Source of the DNA: Nonomuraea cypriaca
GTDB lineage: Bacteria > Actinomycetota > Actinomycetes > Streptosporangiales > Streptosporangiaceae
Assembly: GCF_015645445.1 (NCBI RefSeq)
Contig: NZ_JADOGI010000054.1
Location: 1-51,013 of the forward strand
DNA length: 51,013 bases
Reading direction: 5' to 3'
Shown here: one piece after another, positions 8,221-16,855 of the stretch
Layout of the letters: every line of letters starts with the position of its first letter
How positions within the stretch are numbered: the stretch's first letter is position 1
Notes under the pieces: model-generated
What the model was told of the DNA's origin: nothing
Database searches by the model: none
Seen by the model: the letters and a program-made list of their open reading frames with translations, nothing else
Program-made: the position numbers and the translations under genes

Positions 8221-10256
8221 GCGTCCCTCTCCACCCTGACCGCGCAGACCTTGAACTCCGGCATCTTCGACGTGGGGTCGAGTGCCGGGTTGGTGAGCCG
8301 GTTGGCGCCCTCCCAGTGGAAGGGCATGAATACGGTGTCGCGCCTGATGGCGTCGCTGATCCTGGCGACGGCCTTGGCCTCGCCGCGTCTGCTGCTGACC
8401 CTGACGACGTCTCCTGCGGCGATGTCGAGCTGCTCGGCCAGGTCCGGGTGCAGCTCGACGTACGGTTCTGGCGCGGCCTGGACGAGCGGCGCGATCCTGC
8501 GCGTCTGCGCGCCGCTCTGGTAGTGGGCGAGCACCCGGCCGGTGCTCAGGTGGACGGGGTAGTCGTCGTCGGTCTCCTCGGCCGGGGGCCGGTGCTGGAC
8601 GGGCACGAACCTGGCGCGGCCGTCCGGCGTGGCGAAGGAGTCGAGGAACGGGCGCGGCGTGCCGGGGTGCCCGGGCTCGGGGCAGGGCCAGAACACGCCC
8701 TTCTCTGCGGCGATGCGCTCGTAGGTGATGCCGGAGTAGTCGGCGGGCCCGCCGCGGCTGGCGCGGCGCAGCTCGTCGAACACCTCGGCGGGCTCGGTCG
8801 CGAAGTGGTGGCCGAGCCGCTCGGCGAGCCCGGCGATCACGTCGAGGTCGCTCCTGACCCCTTCCGGCGGGGCGACGGCGCGGTCGCGGAGCAGGACGCG
8901 GCCTTCGAGGTTCGTCATGGTGCCGCTCTCCTCGGCCCACTGCGTCACCGGGAACACCACGTCGGCCAGCGCCGCGGTCTCCGACATGACGAAGTCGCAG
9001 GTCACCAGCAGGTCGAGGGCGCCGATGCGCTCGGCGACGTGCTCGGACGCGGGCGCGGAGATGATCGGGTTGGACCCGAACAGCAGCAGCGCGCGCGGCC
9101 CGCCGGGGGTGCCGAGGGCGTCGAGCAGCTCGTACGCCGACCGCCCGGGCCCAGGCAGGCTCTCGGGCGGGACCCCCCACACGCCCGCGACGTGCTCCCT
9201 GGCCGCCGGGTCGTCGATCTTGCGGTACCCGGGGAGTTGGTCGGCCTTCTGCCCGTGCTCCCGGCCGCCCTGCCCGTTGCCCTGCCCGGTCACGCACCCG
9301 TAGCCGGAGCCCCGGGTGCCGGGCAGGCCGAGCGCCAGGGCGAGATTGACGAACGCGGAGACGGTGTCGGTCCCCTTGGCGTGCTGCTCGGCGCCGCGCC
9401 CGGTCAGGATGTACGCGTTGTCCGCCGCGGCCAGCGCCCTGACCGCCTGCCGCATCCGGTAGACGGGCACCCCGGTGATCCGTTCGACCCGCTCGGGCCA
9501 CCAGGTGGCGAGCGAGGTGCGTACCTCGTCGAAGCCGGTGGTCCTGGCGGCGACGTACGCCTCGTCGACCAGTTCCTCGGCGACGGCGAGGTGCAGCAGT
9601 CCGAGCGCCAGCGCCAGGTCCGTGCCGGGCGTGGGCTGCAGGTGCAGCCAGGCCAGCTTCGCCGTCTGGGTGCGGCGCGGGTCGATGACGATCATCCGGG
9701 GGCCGGTCAGGTGGCGGACGAACGGCGGCATGGTCTCGGCGACGTTCCCGCCGGCGAGGAGCACGACGTCGGCGCCGGCCAGGTCGGTGATCGGGAACGG
9801 CATCCCGCGGTCCATGCCGAACGCCCTGATGCCGGCGGCGGCGGCCGACGACATGCAGAAGCGGCCGTTGTAGTCGATCTGGCTGGTGCCGAGCGCGACC
9901 CGGGCGAACTTGCCGAGCTGGTACGCCTTCTCGTTCGTCAGCCCCCCGCCGCCGAACACGGCCACGGCGTCGGGACCGTGTTCGGCGCGCAGGGCGGACA
10001 GCCGGTCGGCCACGTAGTCGAGCGCGACCTCCCAGGCCACGGGCTCGCCGTGCAGCAGCGGGGCGGTCAGGCGCTCGCCGTTCGTGAGCAGCTCGGCGGC
10101 CGTCCAGCCCTTCTGGCACAACGCGCCCGAGGCGTTGGCGGGGATGTCGGTCCTGGCGCTGATCGTCAGCTCGGGACCGATCTCCATGCCGCACTGCAGG
10201 GCGCAGTACGGGCAGTGCGTCTTCACCGATGCGTTCACCGGCTCAGACCCGGGCAT
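8217..10256 (-). CDS. nasA: assimilatory nitrate reductase, molybdopterin catalytic subunit
   Basis: This is a molybdopterin oxidoreductase of the NarB/NasA type, about 679 residues. The N-terminal [4Fe-4S] site is CPYCALQC plus CQKG (Cys15, 18, 22, 47). Mo-bis-MGD fold motifs follow (GRFCMSSAAAAG, AFGMDRGMPFPITDL, IVIDPRRTQTA), and the C-terminal molydopterin-dinucleotide-binding domain contains LSTGRVLAHYQSGAQTRR and FHWEGANRLTNPALDP. There is no Tat signal, as expected for the cytoplasmic assimilatory enzyme. It reduces nitrate to nitrite. The start is uncertain: ATG 10256 (used), TTG 10274 and GTG 10238 are all in frame. The first two overlap the end of narK. Confidence 0.93.
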   Translation of the reverse strand: MPGSEPVNASVKTHCPYCALQCGMEIGPELTISARTDIPANASGALCQKGWTAAELLTNGERLTAPLLHGEPVAWEVALDYVADRLSALRAEHGPDAVAVFGGGGLTNEKAYQLGKFARVALGTSQIDYNGRFCMSSAAAAGIRAFGMDRGMPFPITDLAGADVVLLAGGNVAETMPPFVRHLTGPRMIVIDPRRTQTAKLAWLHLQPTPGTDLALALGLLHLAVAEELVDEAYVAARTTGFDEVRTSLATWWPERVERITGVPVYRMRQAVRALAAADNAYILTGRGAEQHAKGTDTVSAFVNLALALGLPGTRGSGYGCVTGQGNGQGGREHGQKADQLPGYRKIDDPAAREHVAGVWGVPPESLPGPGRSAYELLDALGTPGGPRALLLFGSNPIISAPASEHVAERIGALDLLVTCDFVMSETAALADVVFPVTQWAEESGTMTNLEGRVLLRDRAVAPPEGVRSDLDVIAGLAERLGHHFATEPAEVFDELRRASRGGPADYSGITYERIAAEKGVFWPCPEPGHPGTPRPFLDSFATPDGRARFVPVQHRPPAEETDDDYPVHLSTGRVLAHYQSGAQTRRIAPLVQAAPEPYVELHPDLAEQLDIAAGDVVRVSSRRGEAKAVARISDAIRRDTVFMPFHWEGANRLTNPALDPTSKMPEFKVCAVRVERDA

Positions 10257-11553
10257 GGGCGAGGCTCGCGACAATCCTCACGCCGACCGTGCGGGTGTAG
10301 CACCACCACGTGAGGGCGAAGCAGGACACGTAGAAGACCCCGAAGGCGAGGAAGGCGGGGGCGGGGGTGCCGGCCGCGGCGAACGCCATGCCGAACGCCC
10401 GGTTGATGAGGAATCCGCCGAGCGCCCCGACCGCCGAGATGATGCCGATCGCCGCCGACGCCTGGCGCTTGCCGTACAACAGGGCCTCCTCGCCCTCGCC
10501 GCGCTCGGCCACCGCCTTGGCCTGGAAGATGGCCGGGATCATGCGGTAGGTGGAGCCGTTGCCGATGCCGGAGGTGAGGAACAGCAGCTGGAAGGCGAGG
10601 AAGAACAGCCAGAAGTTGCCCGACGTGCTGGCCCACCAGACCAGCAGCACCCCGCCGCCCATCGCGGCGAAGTTCCACAGCGTGACCGGGGCGCCGCCGA
10701 GCCGGTCGGCCAGCCAGCCACCGAGTGGCCTGATCAGCGATCCGATCAGGGGCCCGGCGAACGCCACCGCCGCGTACGGCGCCTCGGGGAAGAGGTTCTG
10801 GCTGAGCAGCGGGAAGGCGGTGGAGTAGCCGATGAACGAGCCGAACGTGCCGATGTACAGGAACGACATGATCCACGTCTGGGCCCGCCCGGCCACCGCG
10901 AGCTGTTCGCGCGGGTTGGCCCTGGCGCTGGTCAGGTTGTCCATGAAGAACCACGCGCAGGCGGCGGCCACGACCACGAACGGGATCCAGAACCACCCGG
11001 CGGCGGCCAGCCCCAGTGAGCCGATCACCAGCGGCATGACCAGCTGGACCGAGCTGACGCCGATGTTGCCGCCCGCGGCGTTCAGCCCGAGCGCCACGCC
11101 CTGCTTGGTGCGGGGGTAGAAGTAGGTGATGTTGGCCATGCTGGAGGCGAAGTTCCCGCCGCCGAACCCGGCCAGCGCCGCGATCACCAGGAACAGCCAG
11201 TACGGCGTGGCCGGGTTGTTCACGGCCACCCCCAGCAGCACGGCGGGGATGAGCAGCAGCAGCGCGCTGACCACGGTGAAGTTGCGCCCGCCGACCTTGG
11301 CAGGGCCGAACGTGTAGGGCACCCGCAGCACCGAACCGATCAGGTTCGGCAGTGCGACCAGCCAGAAGAGCTGGTCGGTGGAGAACTCGTAGGACCCCAT
11401 CTTGGTGGCCACGATGCTCCACAGCGTCCACACGGTGAAGCCGAGGTGTTCGGCAACGATGGAGAAGATCAGGTTGCGCCGTGCGACGCGCTTGCCTGAA
11501 CTCTCCCAGAAGGCTGGGTCATCGGGGTGCCACTCGGCGATCCAGCGCGCCAT
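10243..11553 (-). CDS. narK: nitrate/nitrite transporter NarK (MFS)
   Basis: The 436-residue product is a 12-helix major facilitator protein. It has the nitrate-porter signatures in the first half (GFGGGNFASSMANITYFYP, then GLNAAGGNIG) and second half (FLTSGIGNGSTYRMIP). Arg residues follow the substrate-binding helices, as expected of NarK. It imports nitrate and probably exports or exchanges nitrite. AGGAGAGG lies 5 nt before the ATG. It is the first gene of the nitrate block and overlaps the reductase gene by a few codons, which suggests one transcript. Confidence 0.95.
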   Translation of the reverse strand: MARWIAEWHPDDPAFWESSGKRVARRNLIFSIVAEHLGFTVWTLWSIVATKMGSYEFSTDQLFWLVALPNLIGSVLRVPYTFGPAKVGGRNFTVVSALLLLIPAVLLGVAVNNPATPYWLFLVIAALAGFGGGNFASSMANITYFYPRTKQGVALGLNAAGGNIGVSSVQLVMPLVIGSLGLAAAGWFWIPFVVVAAACAWFFMDNLTSARANPREQLAVAGRAQTWIMSFLYIGTFGSFIGYSTAFPLLSQNLFPEAPYAAVAFAGPLIGSLIRPLGGWLADRLGGAPVTLWNFAAMGGGVLLVWWASTSGNFWLFFLAFQLLFLTSGIGNGSTYRMIPAIFQAKAVAERGEGEEALLYGKRQASAAIGIISAVGALGGFLINRAFGMAFAAAGTPAPAFLAFGVFYVSCFALTWWCYTRTVGVRIVASLAHARV

Positions 11554-11646
11554 CGACCTCTCCTACGCTCGGCGTCCGGGATCTCCCAAGCTAGGAGTGG
11601 CTCGTTACGCACATTGACCCTGCGTGGCTGTGCGTTCGTTACGTGC

Positions 11647-11662
11647 GAATCACCGTGGTAAC
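11647..11662 (-). promoter_or_regulatory. possible GlnR-like box upstream of narK
   Basis: On the minus strand, GTTAC-(6 nt)-GATTC stands about 95 bp before the narK start. It partly fits the actinobacterial GlnR box pattern (GTnAC-n6-GnAAC). Two more GTAACGA half-site-like words lie closer to the gene (about 11600-11645). GlnR controls nitrate assimilation genes in related organisms. The match is imperfect. The surrounding 202-bp spacer (11554-11755) also serves the divergent small gene at 11756. Confidence 0.3.
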
Positions 11663-11755
11663 AAACCACGCACATGTGTCACGGCGGAAACATGCCCGCA
11701 ATCATCGGTTATCGGTTCCTCTGTCGGGTAACAGCACTCAGAGCAAGGGGGGAAC

Positions 11756-12040
11756 ATGATCAAGAAGCTCCACGAGATGGGCATCAAGTCGGGCCACATG
11801 TACACCGCGGGGATGGCGTCGATCGGCCTGTCCATCGCCAGCTGGTTCATGTCGAAGAAGGTCGAGCCCGCCGGCCTCGATCGGGCCGATCGCTGGGGGA
11901 TCTTCGTCGGCCAGTGGGCGCCCACGTTCTTCGCGCTCGGTGTGGCGCTGCGCATCGAGGAGACGCATCGAGAGCTGGGCGAACAGGAGATGTTCGAACG
12001 AGCGGAGGGCGCGCGCACCAGGGCGCCCGCCGGGGTTTGA
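11756..12040 (+). CDS. small hypothetical protein with membrane-associated N-terminal half
   Basis: This 94-residue protein starts at ATG after a purine-rich AAGGGGGGAAC. It has two weakly hydrophobic segments (MYTAGMASIGLSIASWFM and WGIFVGQWAPTFFALGVAL) separated by a charged turn. It then has an amphipathic acidic tail (RIEETHRELGEQEMFERAEG). The layout suggests a small two-helix membrane protein with a cytoplasmic tail. I recognise no family. It is divergent from narK but may be unrelated to nitrate use. A strong hairpin begins 7 nt after its stop. Confidence 0.6.
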   Translation: MIKKLHEMGIKSGHMYTAGMASIGLSIASWFMSKKVEPAGLDRADRWGIFVGQWAPTFFALGVALRIEETHRELGEQEMFERAEGARTRAPAGV

Positions 12041-12047
12041 CGAATAT

Positions 12048-12085
12048 GTCACGCAGGTCACGTCACCGTGCGTGACCTGCGTGAC
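12048..12085. terminator. perfect 15-bp hairpin after the small membrane protein gene
   Basis: The arms GTCACGCAGGTCACG (12048-12062) and CGTGACCTGCGTGAC (12071-12085) pair perfectly around an 8-nt loop. It begins 7 nt after a stop codon, as expected of an intrinsic terminator, but has no T-tract, which is common in high-GC genomes. It also lies downstream of the converging GNAT gene (ends 12153), so it may work both ways. Confidence 0.7.
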
Positions 12086-12152
12086 GTTCGCGGCCTGTCG
12101 TGGCCTTCCTGTCGTGCCTGTCATGCCTGTCGTGGCCGCTCAGTCCCGCCGC

Positions 12153-12629
12153 TCAGTCCCGGAGCTCGGCCAGCCGCCGGAGCGACTCGTCGGTCAGCCG
12201 GTACTTCAGCCACTCGTCCTGGCGCACGGCGCCGAGCTTCTCGTAGAAGCCGATGGACGGCTCGTTCCAGTCCAGGACCGCCCATTCGAGGCGCTGGTAT
12301 CCGCGCTCGGCGCAGATCCGGCCCAGCTCACCCATCAACGCCAGCCCGTGCCCGCCGCCCCGGTGCTGGGGGCGTACGTACAGGTCCTCCAAGTAGATGC
12401 CGTGCGCGCCACGCCACGTGGAGAAGGTGAGGAACCACAGGGTGAACCCGACCGGCTCACCGTCGTGCTCGGCGATGTGCACGAAGGCGGCCGGCCGCTC
12501 GCCGAAGAGCGTCGCGTGCAACCCCTCCTCGGTCACACGCACCTCGTGCGCGGCCTTCTCGTAGGCGGCGAGCTCGTGGATCATGCCGACCACGGCGGGA
12601 ACATCGGCGGGCGTAGCTGGACGAATCAT
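12153..12629 (-). CDS. GNAT-family N-acetyltransferase
   Basis: This 158-residue protein is a complete single-domain GNAT. It begins IRPATPADVPAVVGMIHELAAYEK, which resembles spermidine/diamine acetyltransferase-like (SAT) proteins. It has the central GIYLEDLYVRPQHRGGGHGLALM segment (acetyl-CoA pyrophosphate loop R/Q-x-x-G-x-G/A) and the C-terminal WAVLDWNEPSIGFYEKLGA. The substrate is probably a small amine or amino acid; polyamine acetylation is an inference from the N-terminal half. It follows the aldo/keto reductase gene in the same direction by 26 nt. Confidence 0.88.
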   Translation of the reverse strand: MIRPATPADVPAVVGMIHELAAYEKAAHEVRVTEEGLHATLFGERPAAFVHIAEHDGEPVGFTLWFLTFSTWRGAHGIYLEDLYVRPQHRGGGHGLALMGELGRICAERGYQRLEWAVLDWNEPSIGFYEKLGAVRQDEWLKYRLTDESLRRLAELRD

Positions 12630-12655
12630 GACCCCCAGCGTACGGTCCCCGCCGG

Positions 12656-13633
12656 CTACCAGCGGTCGTGGACCTGGGGACGGATCAGGTCGTCGTAGAC
12701 GGAGTGGACGGCTTCCAGGGTGGCGGGGGCGAGCGGGGACGCCGCGGCGGCGCCGGCGTTCGCGGTGGCCTGGGCCGGGTTGCGGGCGCCGGGGATGACC
12801 ACCGACACGCCGTCCTGGTCCAGGATCCAGCGCAGGGCGAACTGGGCCATGGTCAGGCCCGGCGGGACCAGCGGGGCCAGACGGCGGACCGCCTCCAGGC
12901 CGGTGGCGAAGTCCACGCCCGAGAACGTCTCCCCGACGTCGAACGACTCCCCGTGCCGGTTGAAGGTGCGGTGGTCGTCGGGCGCGAACGTCGTGTGCTC
13001 GTCGTACCGGCCGGACAGCAGGCCGCTGGCCAGGGGGACGCGGGCGATGATGCCCACCCCGGCGGCGCGGGCGGCCGGGAGGACCCGCTCCAGCGGCTTG
13101 AGGCGGAACGCGTTCATGATGATCTGCACGCTCGCCACACCGGGCCGGGCGATCGCCGTCAGCGCCTCGTCGCACGTCTCCACGCTCACTCCGTACGCGG
13201 CGAGCTTCTGCTCGGCCACCAGCGTGTCCAGGGCGTCGAACACCACGTCCGCCGAATAGACCGGCGTCGGCGGGCAGTGCAGCTGGACCAGGTCGATGGT
13301 GTCCACGCCGAGGTTCTGGCGCGAGCGCTCGTTCCAGGCGCGGAAGTTGGCCAGCACATAGTTGGCGGGGATCTGCTCCAGCCGGCGGCCCATCTTGGTC
13401 GCCACGGTCAGCTCCTGGCGGCCCTTGGCGAACCGGCCGACGATCTGCTCGCTGCGACCGTCGCCGTAGACGTCGGCGGTGTCGATGAAGGTCACGCCCC
13501 CGTCCACCGCCGCCCGCAGGGTGGCGAACGCCTCGTCCTCGGTCACCTGGCCCCAGTCGGCGCCGAGTTGCCAGGCGCCGAGCCCCACCACGCCGACCTG
13601 GCGTCCGGTCCGTCCCAACACGCGGTGTTCCAT
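12656..13633 (-). CDS. aldo/keto reductase
   Basis: The 325-residue product carries the AKR TIM-barrel signatures. These are GVTFIDTADVYGDGRSEQIVGRF (catalytic Asp/Tyr), ATKMGRR (Lys), DLVQLHCPP (the usual catalytic His) and the NADP-binding end with FALRWILDQDGVSVVIPGARNPAQ. It should reduce an aldehyde or ketone with NADPH. The start at ATG 13633 puts the family N-terminus (EHRVLGRTGRQVGVVGLGAWQLG) at residue 2, with AGAAGGG upstream. It ends 26 nt before the GNAT start. Confidence 0.92.
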   Translation of the reverse strand: MEHRVLGRTGRQVGVVGLGAWQLGADWGQVTEDEAFATLRAAVDGGVTFIDTADVYGDGRSEQIVGRFAKGRQELTVATKMGRRLEQIPANYVLANFRAWNERSRQNLGVDTIDLVQLHCPPTPVYSADVVFDALDTLVAEQKLAAYGVSVETCDEALTAIARPGVASVQIIMNAFRLKPLERVLPAARAAGVGIIARVPLASGLLSGRYDEHTTFAPDDHRTFNRHGESFDVGETFSGVDFATGLEAVRRLAPLVPPGLTMAQFALRWILDQDGVSVVIPGARNPAQATANAGAAAASPLAPATLEAVHSVYDDLIRPQVHDRW

Positions 13634-13711
13634 GAGAGCCCAACCCTTCTGTCTGCGCACATGACTGGGACCAGTCTCCCGGACGGACCCGGACAACCGT
13701 CCCACGGGGGG

Positions 13712-14488
13712 TCAGCGGGCGTGCGCGGCATCCCAGACGTAGGGCGTGGTCCTGGTGATCTCGTGCAAGCCGAGCCGCCGCAGGATGGGCCGGCTGTCCT
13801 CGGACGCGTCCACCTGGAGGTACTCGACGCCCGACGCCACCGCGAGCCGGGCGCGGCGGGCCACGAGGGCTCGGTAGATGCCGCGCCCTCGCCACTCGGG
13901 CAGCGTCGACCCGCCCCAGAGACCGGCGAAGCCGGTGCCGGGCTTGCGCACGAGCCACGCCGCCGACACGACCAGGCCCCCTGCCTCGGCCACCAGGACG
14001 TCGGTGCCGCCGTCACGCACGCGCCTGGCCAGATCGCCGGCCAGCCAGCTCCAGTCCTCGCCCCACACGGCGGACTCCATCTCGGCGATGGCCCGCAGGT
14101 CTTCCCGCGCGCTGACCTGGCGGATCGTCACGCCTCCAGGCAGCGGCGCGTCCCCCAGCAGCTCCTCGGCCACGCCGACCAGCACGGTCTCCGGCTCCTC
14201 CGCCACGAACCCGGCGCGCTCCAGCCGCGCGGGCAGGTCGGCGGGCCGGTCGTGGGCACGGGTCTTCCACTCGAACCCCTCGCCCCGCGCCGCGAAATAC
14301 GCGCACTGGCGCGCGATCAGGTCGTCGAGCCCGTCGGCCGCCAGCTCGGGCGGCCCCTCGACGAAGCCGCGGAACATGCCGGTGATCCGCAGCAGCGGCC
14401 CGTCGAGGTCGTACGCCAGCCCGTCCGGAATCGCCTCCGGGATCCACCTGCGAGTCCCGTCATATCTGTCCAGCAGCGCTTGTTTCAC
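13712..14488 (-). CDS. GNAT-family N-acetyltransferase with N-terminal extension
   Basis: The protein has 258 residues. The C-terminal half (from about residue 115) is a GNAT domain: TIRQVSAREDLRAIAEMESAVWGEDW, then GLWGGSTLPEWRGRGIYRALVARRARLA with the R/Q-x-x-G-R-G acetyl-CoA loop, and a C-terminal LQVDASEDSRPILRRLGL. The N-terminal half (about 110 residues, FRGFVEGPPELAADGLDDLIARQ) has no recognisable fold motif and may be a degenerate second GNAT domain. The GTG start at 14488 lies 11 nt after the TPR gene's stop, so the two are probably co-transcribed. Confidence 0.85.
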   Translation of the reverse strand: MKQALLDRYDGTRRWIPEAIPDGLAYDLDGPLLRITGMFRGFVEGPPELAADGLDDLIARQCAYFAARGEGFEWKTRAHDRPADLPARLERAGFVAEEPETVLVGVAEELLGDAPLPGGVTIRQVSAREDLRAIAEMESAVWGEDWSWLAGDLARRVRDGGTDVLVAEAGGLVVSAAWLVRKPGTGFAGLWGGSTLPEWRGRGIYRALVARRARLAVASGVEYLQVDASEDSRPILRRLGLHEITRTTPYVWDAAHAR

Positions 14489-14499
14489 GAGCCGGAACT

Positions 14500-16452
14500 C
14501 TAGCCGCCGGGCCGCCTCGGCCGGTAGCAGCAGCGCAGGCCCATCTGCACGGCGCCGCGCAGCTCGTCCCCGATCACCCGGTCCACCGCCGAGATGCGCG
14601 ACAGCGCCCGCCTGATGGCCTTGCCGACGGCGATCCTGGCGCGTTCCTCGTTCCCGGCGAACGGCCGCGCCCGCCCGCCGATGCCGGTCGCGGCGCCCAG
14701 CTCGGCCACCAGCCACTCGCGCTCCAGCCGCAGCGCCGCCGCCCGCTCCAGGTCGTTCATCGACTCCAGCTCGTCGATCGCGGCCTCCAGCTGCCCCAGC
14801 CGCTCGCGGTAGGCGTCCCTGGCCACGTCGTCGAGCACCGGCTGGTCCGAGGAGCCGTCGCCGTCCGGCGTCCACGTCCCGCCGGCCAGGTCGGCGGCCA
14901 GGATCTCCCGCCCCGGGTTGGCGACCAGCGTCGCCAGGTGCGTCATGCCGACGCTGTGATCGACCAGCGCCAGCCGCCCGCCCAGCTCGACCTGCCAGTG
15001 CCGCCCGTGCCTGCCGAACCGGCACGCGCCGTGCGCCGGGACCGCCCGCCCCACGACGGCGGGCAGCACCATGCCCAGTTGCCGCGCCTCCTCCGTGGCC
15101 AGCGCCTGCTCACGGAGCGCCGCCCGGTCCCGCGGCCCGTCACGCAGGGCCAGCGCCTGCCCGAGCCGGCACCGGGACAGCGCCACCGCGGGCCAGTGCC
15201 CCAGGGCCAGGTTCCCCTGTACGGCGGCCCGCAGGTGCCCGGCCGCCCGATCCACGTCTCCCATGGCGAGCGCGGCCATGCCCAGCGAGTGGTGCACCGA
15301 GCCGAAGCAGGCCACGCCGAGGCCGGCCACCACCGACAGCCCCGCGAACGGGCTCAGCAACGCGTACGCCCGCGCCGCCGTGTCCGCGTCCTGGAGCAGG
15401 TGCGCGGCCTCCACCACGCAGTACATCGACGTCAGCCAGGTGCTCGACCTGGGCAGCTCGGACAGGTCACGACCGCGCAGCCTGGCCAGGGAGCCGGCCG
15501 CAAGCCGCACGTCACCCGCCGTGGCCGCGGCCACCGCCAGACCGGCCAGGTAGGAGTTGTCGACAGGGCTGAGCGTGGGCGAGGTGACCATGTCCGACAG
15601 CACGGGCAGCAGCTCGGCGACGCGGCCCTGGAACCAGCGGATGGCGCCGAGCTGGCCGCCGTACCCGGCGGGCGCGTCCAGGTCACCGGCCGCGACGCCG
15701 CGGGCGAGGCACTCCCCCGCCCGCTTCTCCGCCTCCGCGAAGCGGCCCGCCCGGATGGTGAGCATGACGTCGATGGAGTCGGCCACGTAGCCCACCGCGA
15801 GATGGTCGTGGTCGGTGAGCAGGCCGTGCAGCTCCTCCAGGCAGCGCTCCGTGTGCGGGTCGGCGGCCAGGTAGAGGTCGATCGTCCGGCACAGCAACCC
15901 CATCAGCAGGTCGGACCTGCGGCCCGTGACGCCCGCCTGGCCGATCAGGGCGGTGGCCAGCTCCAGTCTCGTCTCGGCGTGCTCGGGGCCGAGCAGGCAT
16001 TGGTGCGCCAGGCTCAGCGCCTCCGCCAGCGCGGTCGCGTCGCCGCCGGACCGTCTGGCCTGCGCCAGGAGCGGCATGATCGTGTCGTGCCCGCCCGTCC
16101 GGTAGTCCTGCTCGCCGGACAGCCGTACGCGCAGCCGCAGCGCCAGTGGCGAGCGGGGGTCGAGCAGGGACAGCGCGTGCCGCTGGCGGGCGCGTACCCG
16201 CTCCGACTCCGCGCACGTCCGATGCTCGTGCAACCAGATTCCGCCGAGCCCGAGCGCGGCCATCGCGAGCGCGATCGGATCTCCGCATGTCTCCGCCTGC
16301 CGGTAGGCCCTGTCGTACCAGCGCCGCGCGGTCTGCAGATCCCCGTTCACGTACAACGCCCGCTCACCCAGCACCAGAGCCAGCTTCAGATCCGGACCCA
16401 AGGCGCGATCCTCCCCTGTGCGACGCCCACGCTTCTGCCCCCTGGCAGTCAT
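14500..16452 (-). CDS. large TPR-rich regulatory-type protein
   Basis: About 650 residues of helical repeats, for example LGERALYVNGDLQTARRWYDRAYRQAE and LGMAALAMGDVDRAAGHLRAA, fit a TPR/SARP-type superhelix. The C-terminal region (HWQVELGGRLALVDHSVGMTHLATLVANPGREILAADLAGG) is the module seen at the end of some actinobacterial TPR-ATPase regulators. There it resembles a winged DNA-binding element. A coiled, charged helix pair (YRERLGQLEAAIDELESMNDLERAAALRLE) follows. No P-loop is present, so the usual N-terminal ATPase half is missing. Start ATG 16452 is preferred; upstream in-frame starts to 16587 would overlap the divergent small gene. Its function is unknown. Confidence 0.7.
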   Translation of the reverse strand: MTARGQKRGRRTGEDRALGPDLKLALVLGERALYVNGDLQTARRWYDRAYRQAETCGDPIALAMAALGLGGIWLHEHRTCAESERVRARQRHALSLLDPRSPLALRLRVRLSGEQDYRTGGHDTIMPLLAQARRSGGDATALAEALSLAHQCLLGPEHAETRLELATALIGQAGVTGRRSDLLMGLLCRTIDLYLAADPHTERCLEELHGLLTDHDHLAVGYVADSIDVMLTIRAGRFAEAEKRAGECLARGVAAGDLDAPAGYGGQLGAIRWFQGRVAELLPVLSDMVTSPTLSPVDNSYLAGLAVAAATAGDVRLAAGSLARLRGRDLSELPRSSTWLTSMYCVVEAAHLLQDADTAARAYALLSPFAGLSVVAGLGVACFGSVHHSLGMAALAMGDVDRAAGHLRAAVQGNLALGHWPAVALSRCRLGQALALRDGPRDRAALREQALATEEARQLGMVLPAVVGRAVPAHGACRFGRHGRHWQVELGGRLALVDHSVGMTHLATLVANPGREILAADLAGGTWTPDGDGSSDQPVLDDVARDAYRERLGQLEAAIDELESMNDLERAAALRLEREWLVAELGAATGIGGRARPFAGNEERARIAVGKAIRRALSRISAVDRVIGDELRGAVQMGLRCCYRPRRPGG

Positions 16453-16495
16453 CGGGGGCAGAGCGTTCCGGGGGTTCCCCGAATACCGTTCTGGT

Positions 16496-16711
16496 GTGGT
16501 GGACACCCGGAAATTGTCGGTCCCGCCGGACAGAATCGTCCGCATCATGATTCCTTTCAACGCCGTACGCTCCCCCGCGGGCGACATCGTGGTGTTCTAC
16601 GTCGGCGCCGAGCCGCGCCTGACCTCGGAGCAGGCCCTGGCCTTCGCCGACCAGCTACGCGCGCTCGCCGCCGAGCCCGCCCGCACGGACACGTCTTTAC
16701 TCGTGGTGTGA
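16496..16711 (+). CDS. small hypothetical protein, divergent from the TPR gene
   Basis: A short frame encodes about 71 residues with a coherent core (IPFNAVRSPAGDIVVFYVGAE, then LTSEQALAFADQLRALA). It reads like a real beta-hairpin-plus-helix protein. There is no ribosome binding site, but TACCGT (16484-16489) lies 6 nt before GTG 16496, which fits leaderless expression. ATG 16547 is the alternative start. Promoter sequence shared with the TPR gene is expected between them. No family is recognised. Confidence 0.45.
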   Translation: MVDTRKLSVPPDRIVRIMIPFNAVRSPAGDIVVFYVGAEPRLTSEQALAFADQLRALAAEPARTDTSLLVV

Positions 16712-16855
16712 TTTCGGCGCCTTTTTCCGGCGGGCCTCAGGCGGGTGGGCGGTGGTGGCCGAGGCGTGAGAGCTGTGTGACCGGAGGGTGAGGACGATGG
16801 TGCCGGGGCGCCCGGCCGGCCGCGAATGTCGGTGGCGCGGCGTAGCGTCGCCGCT

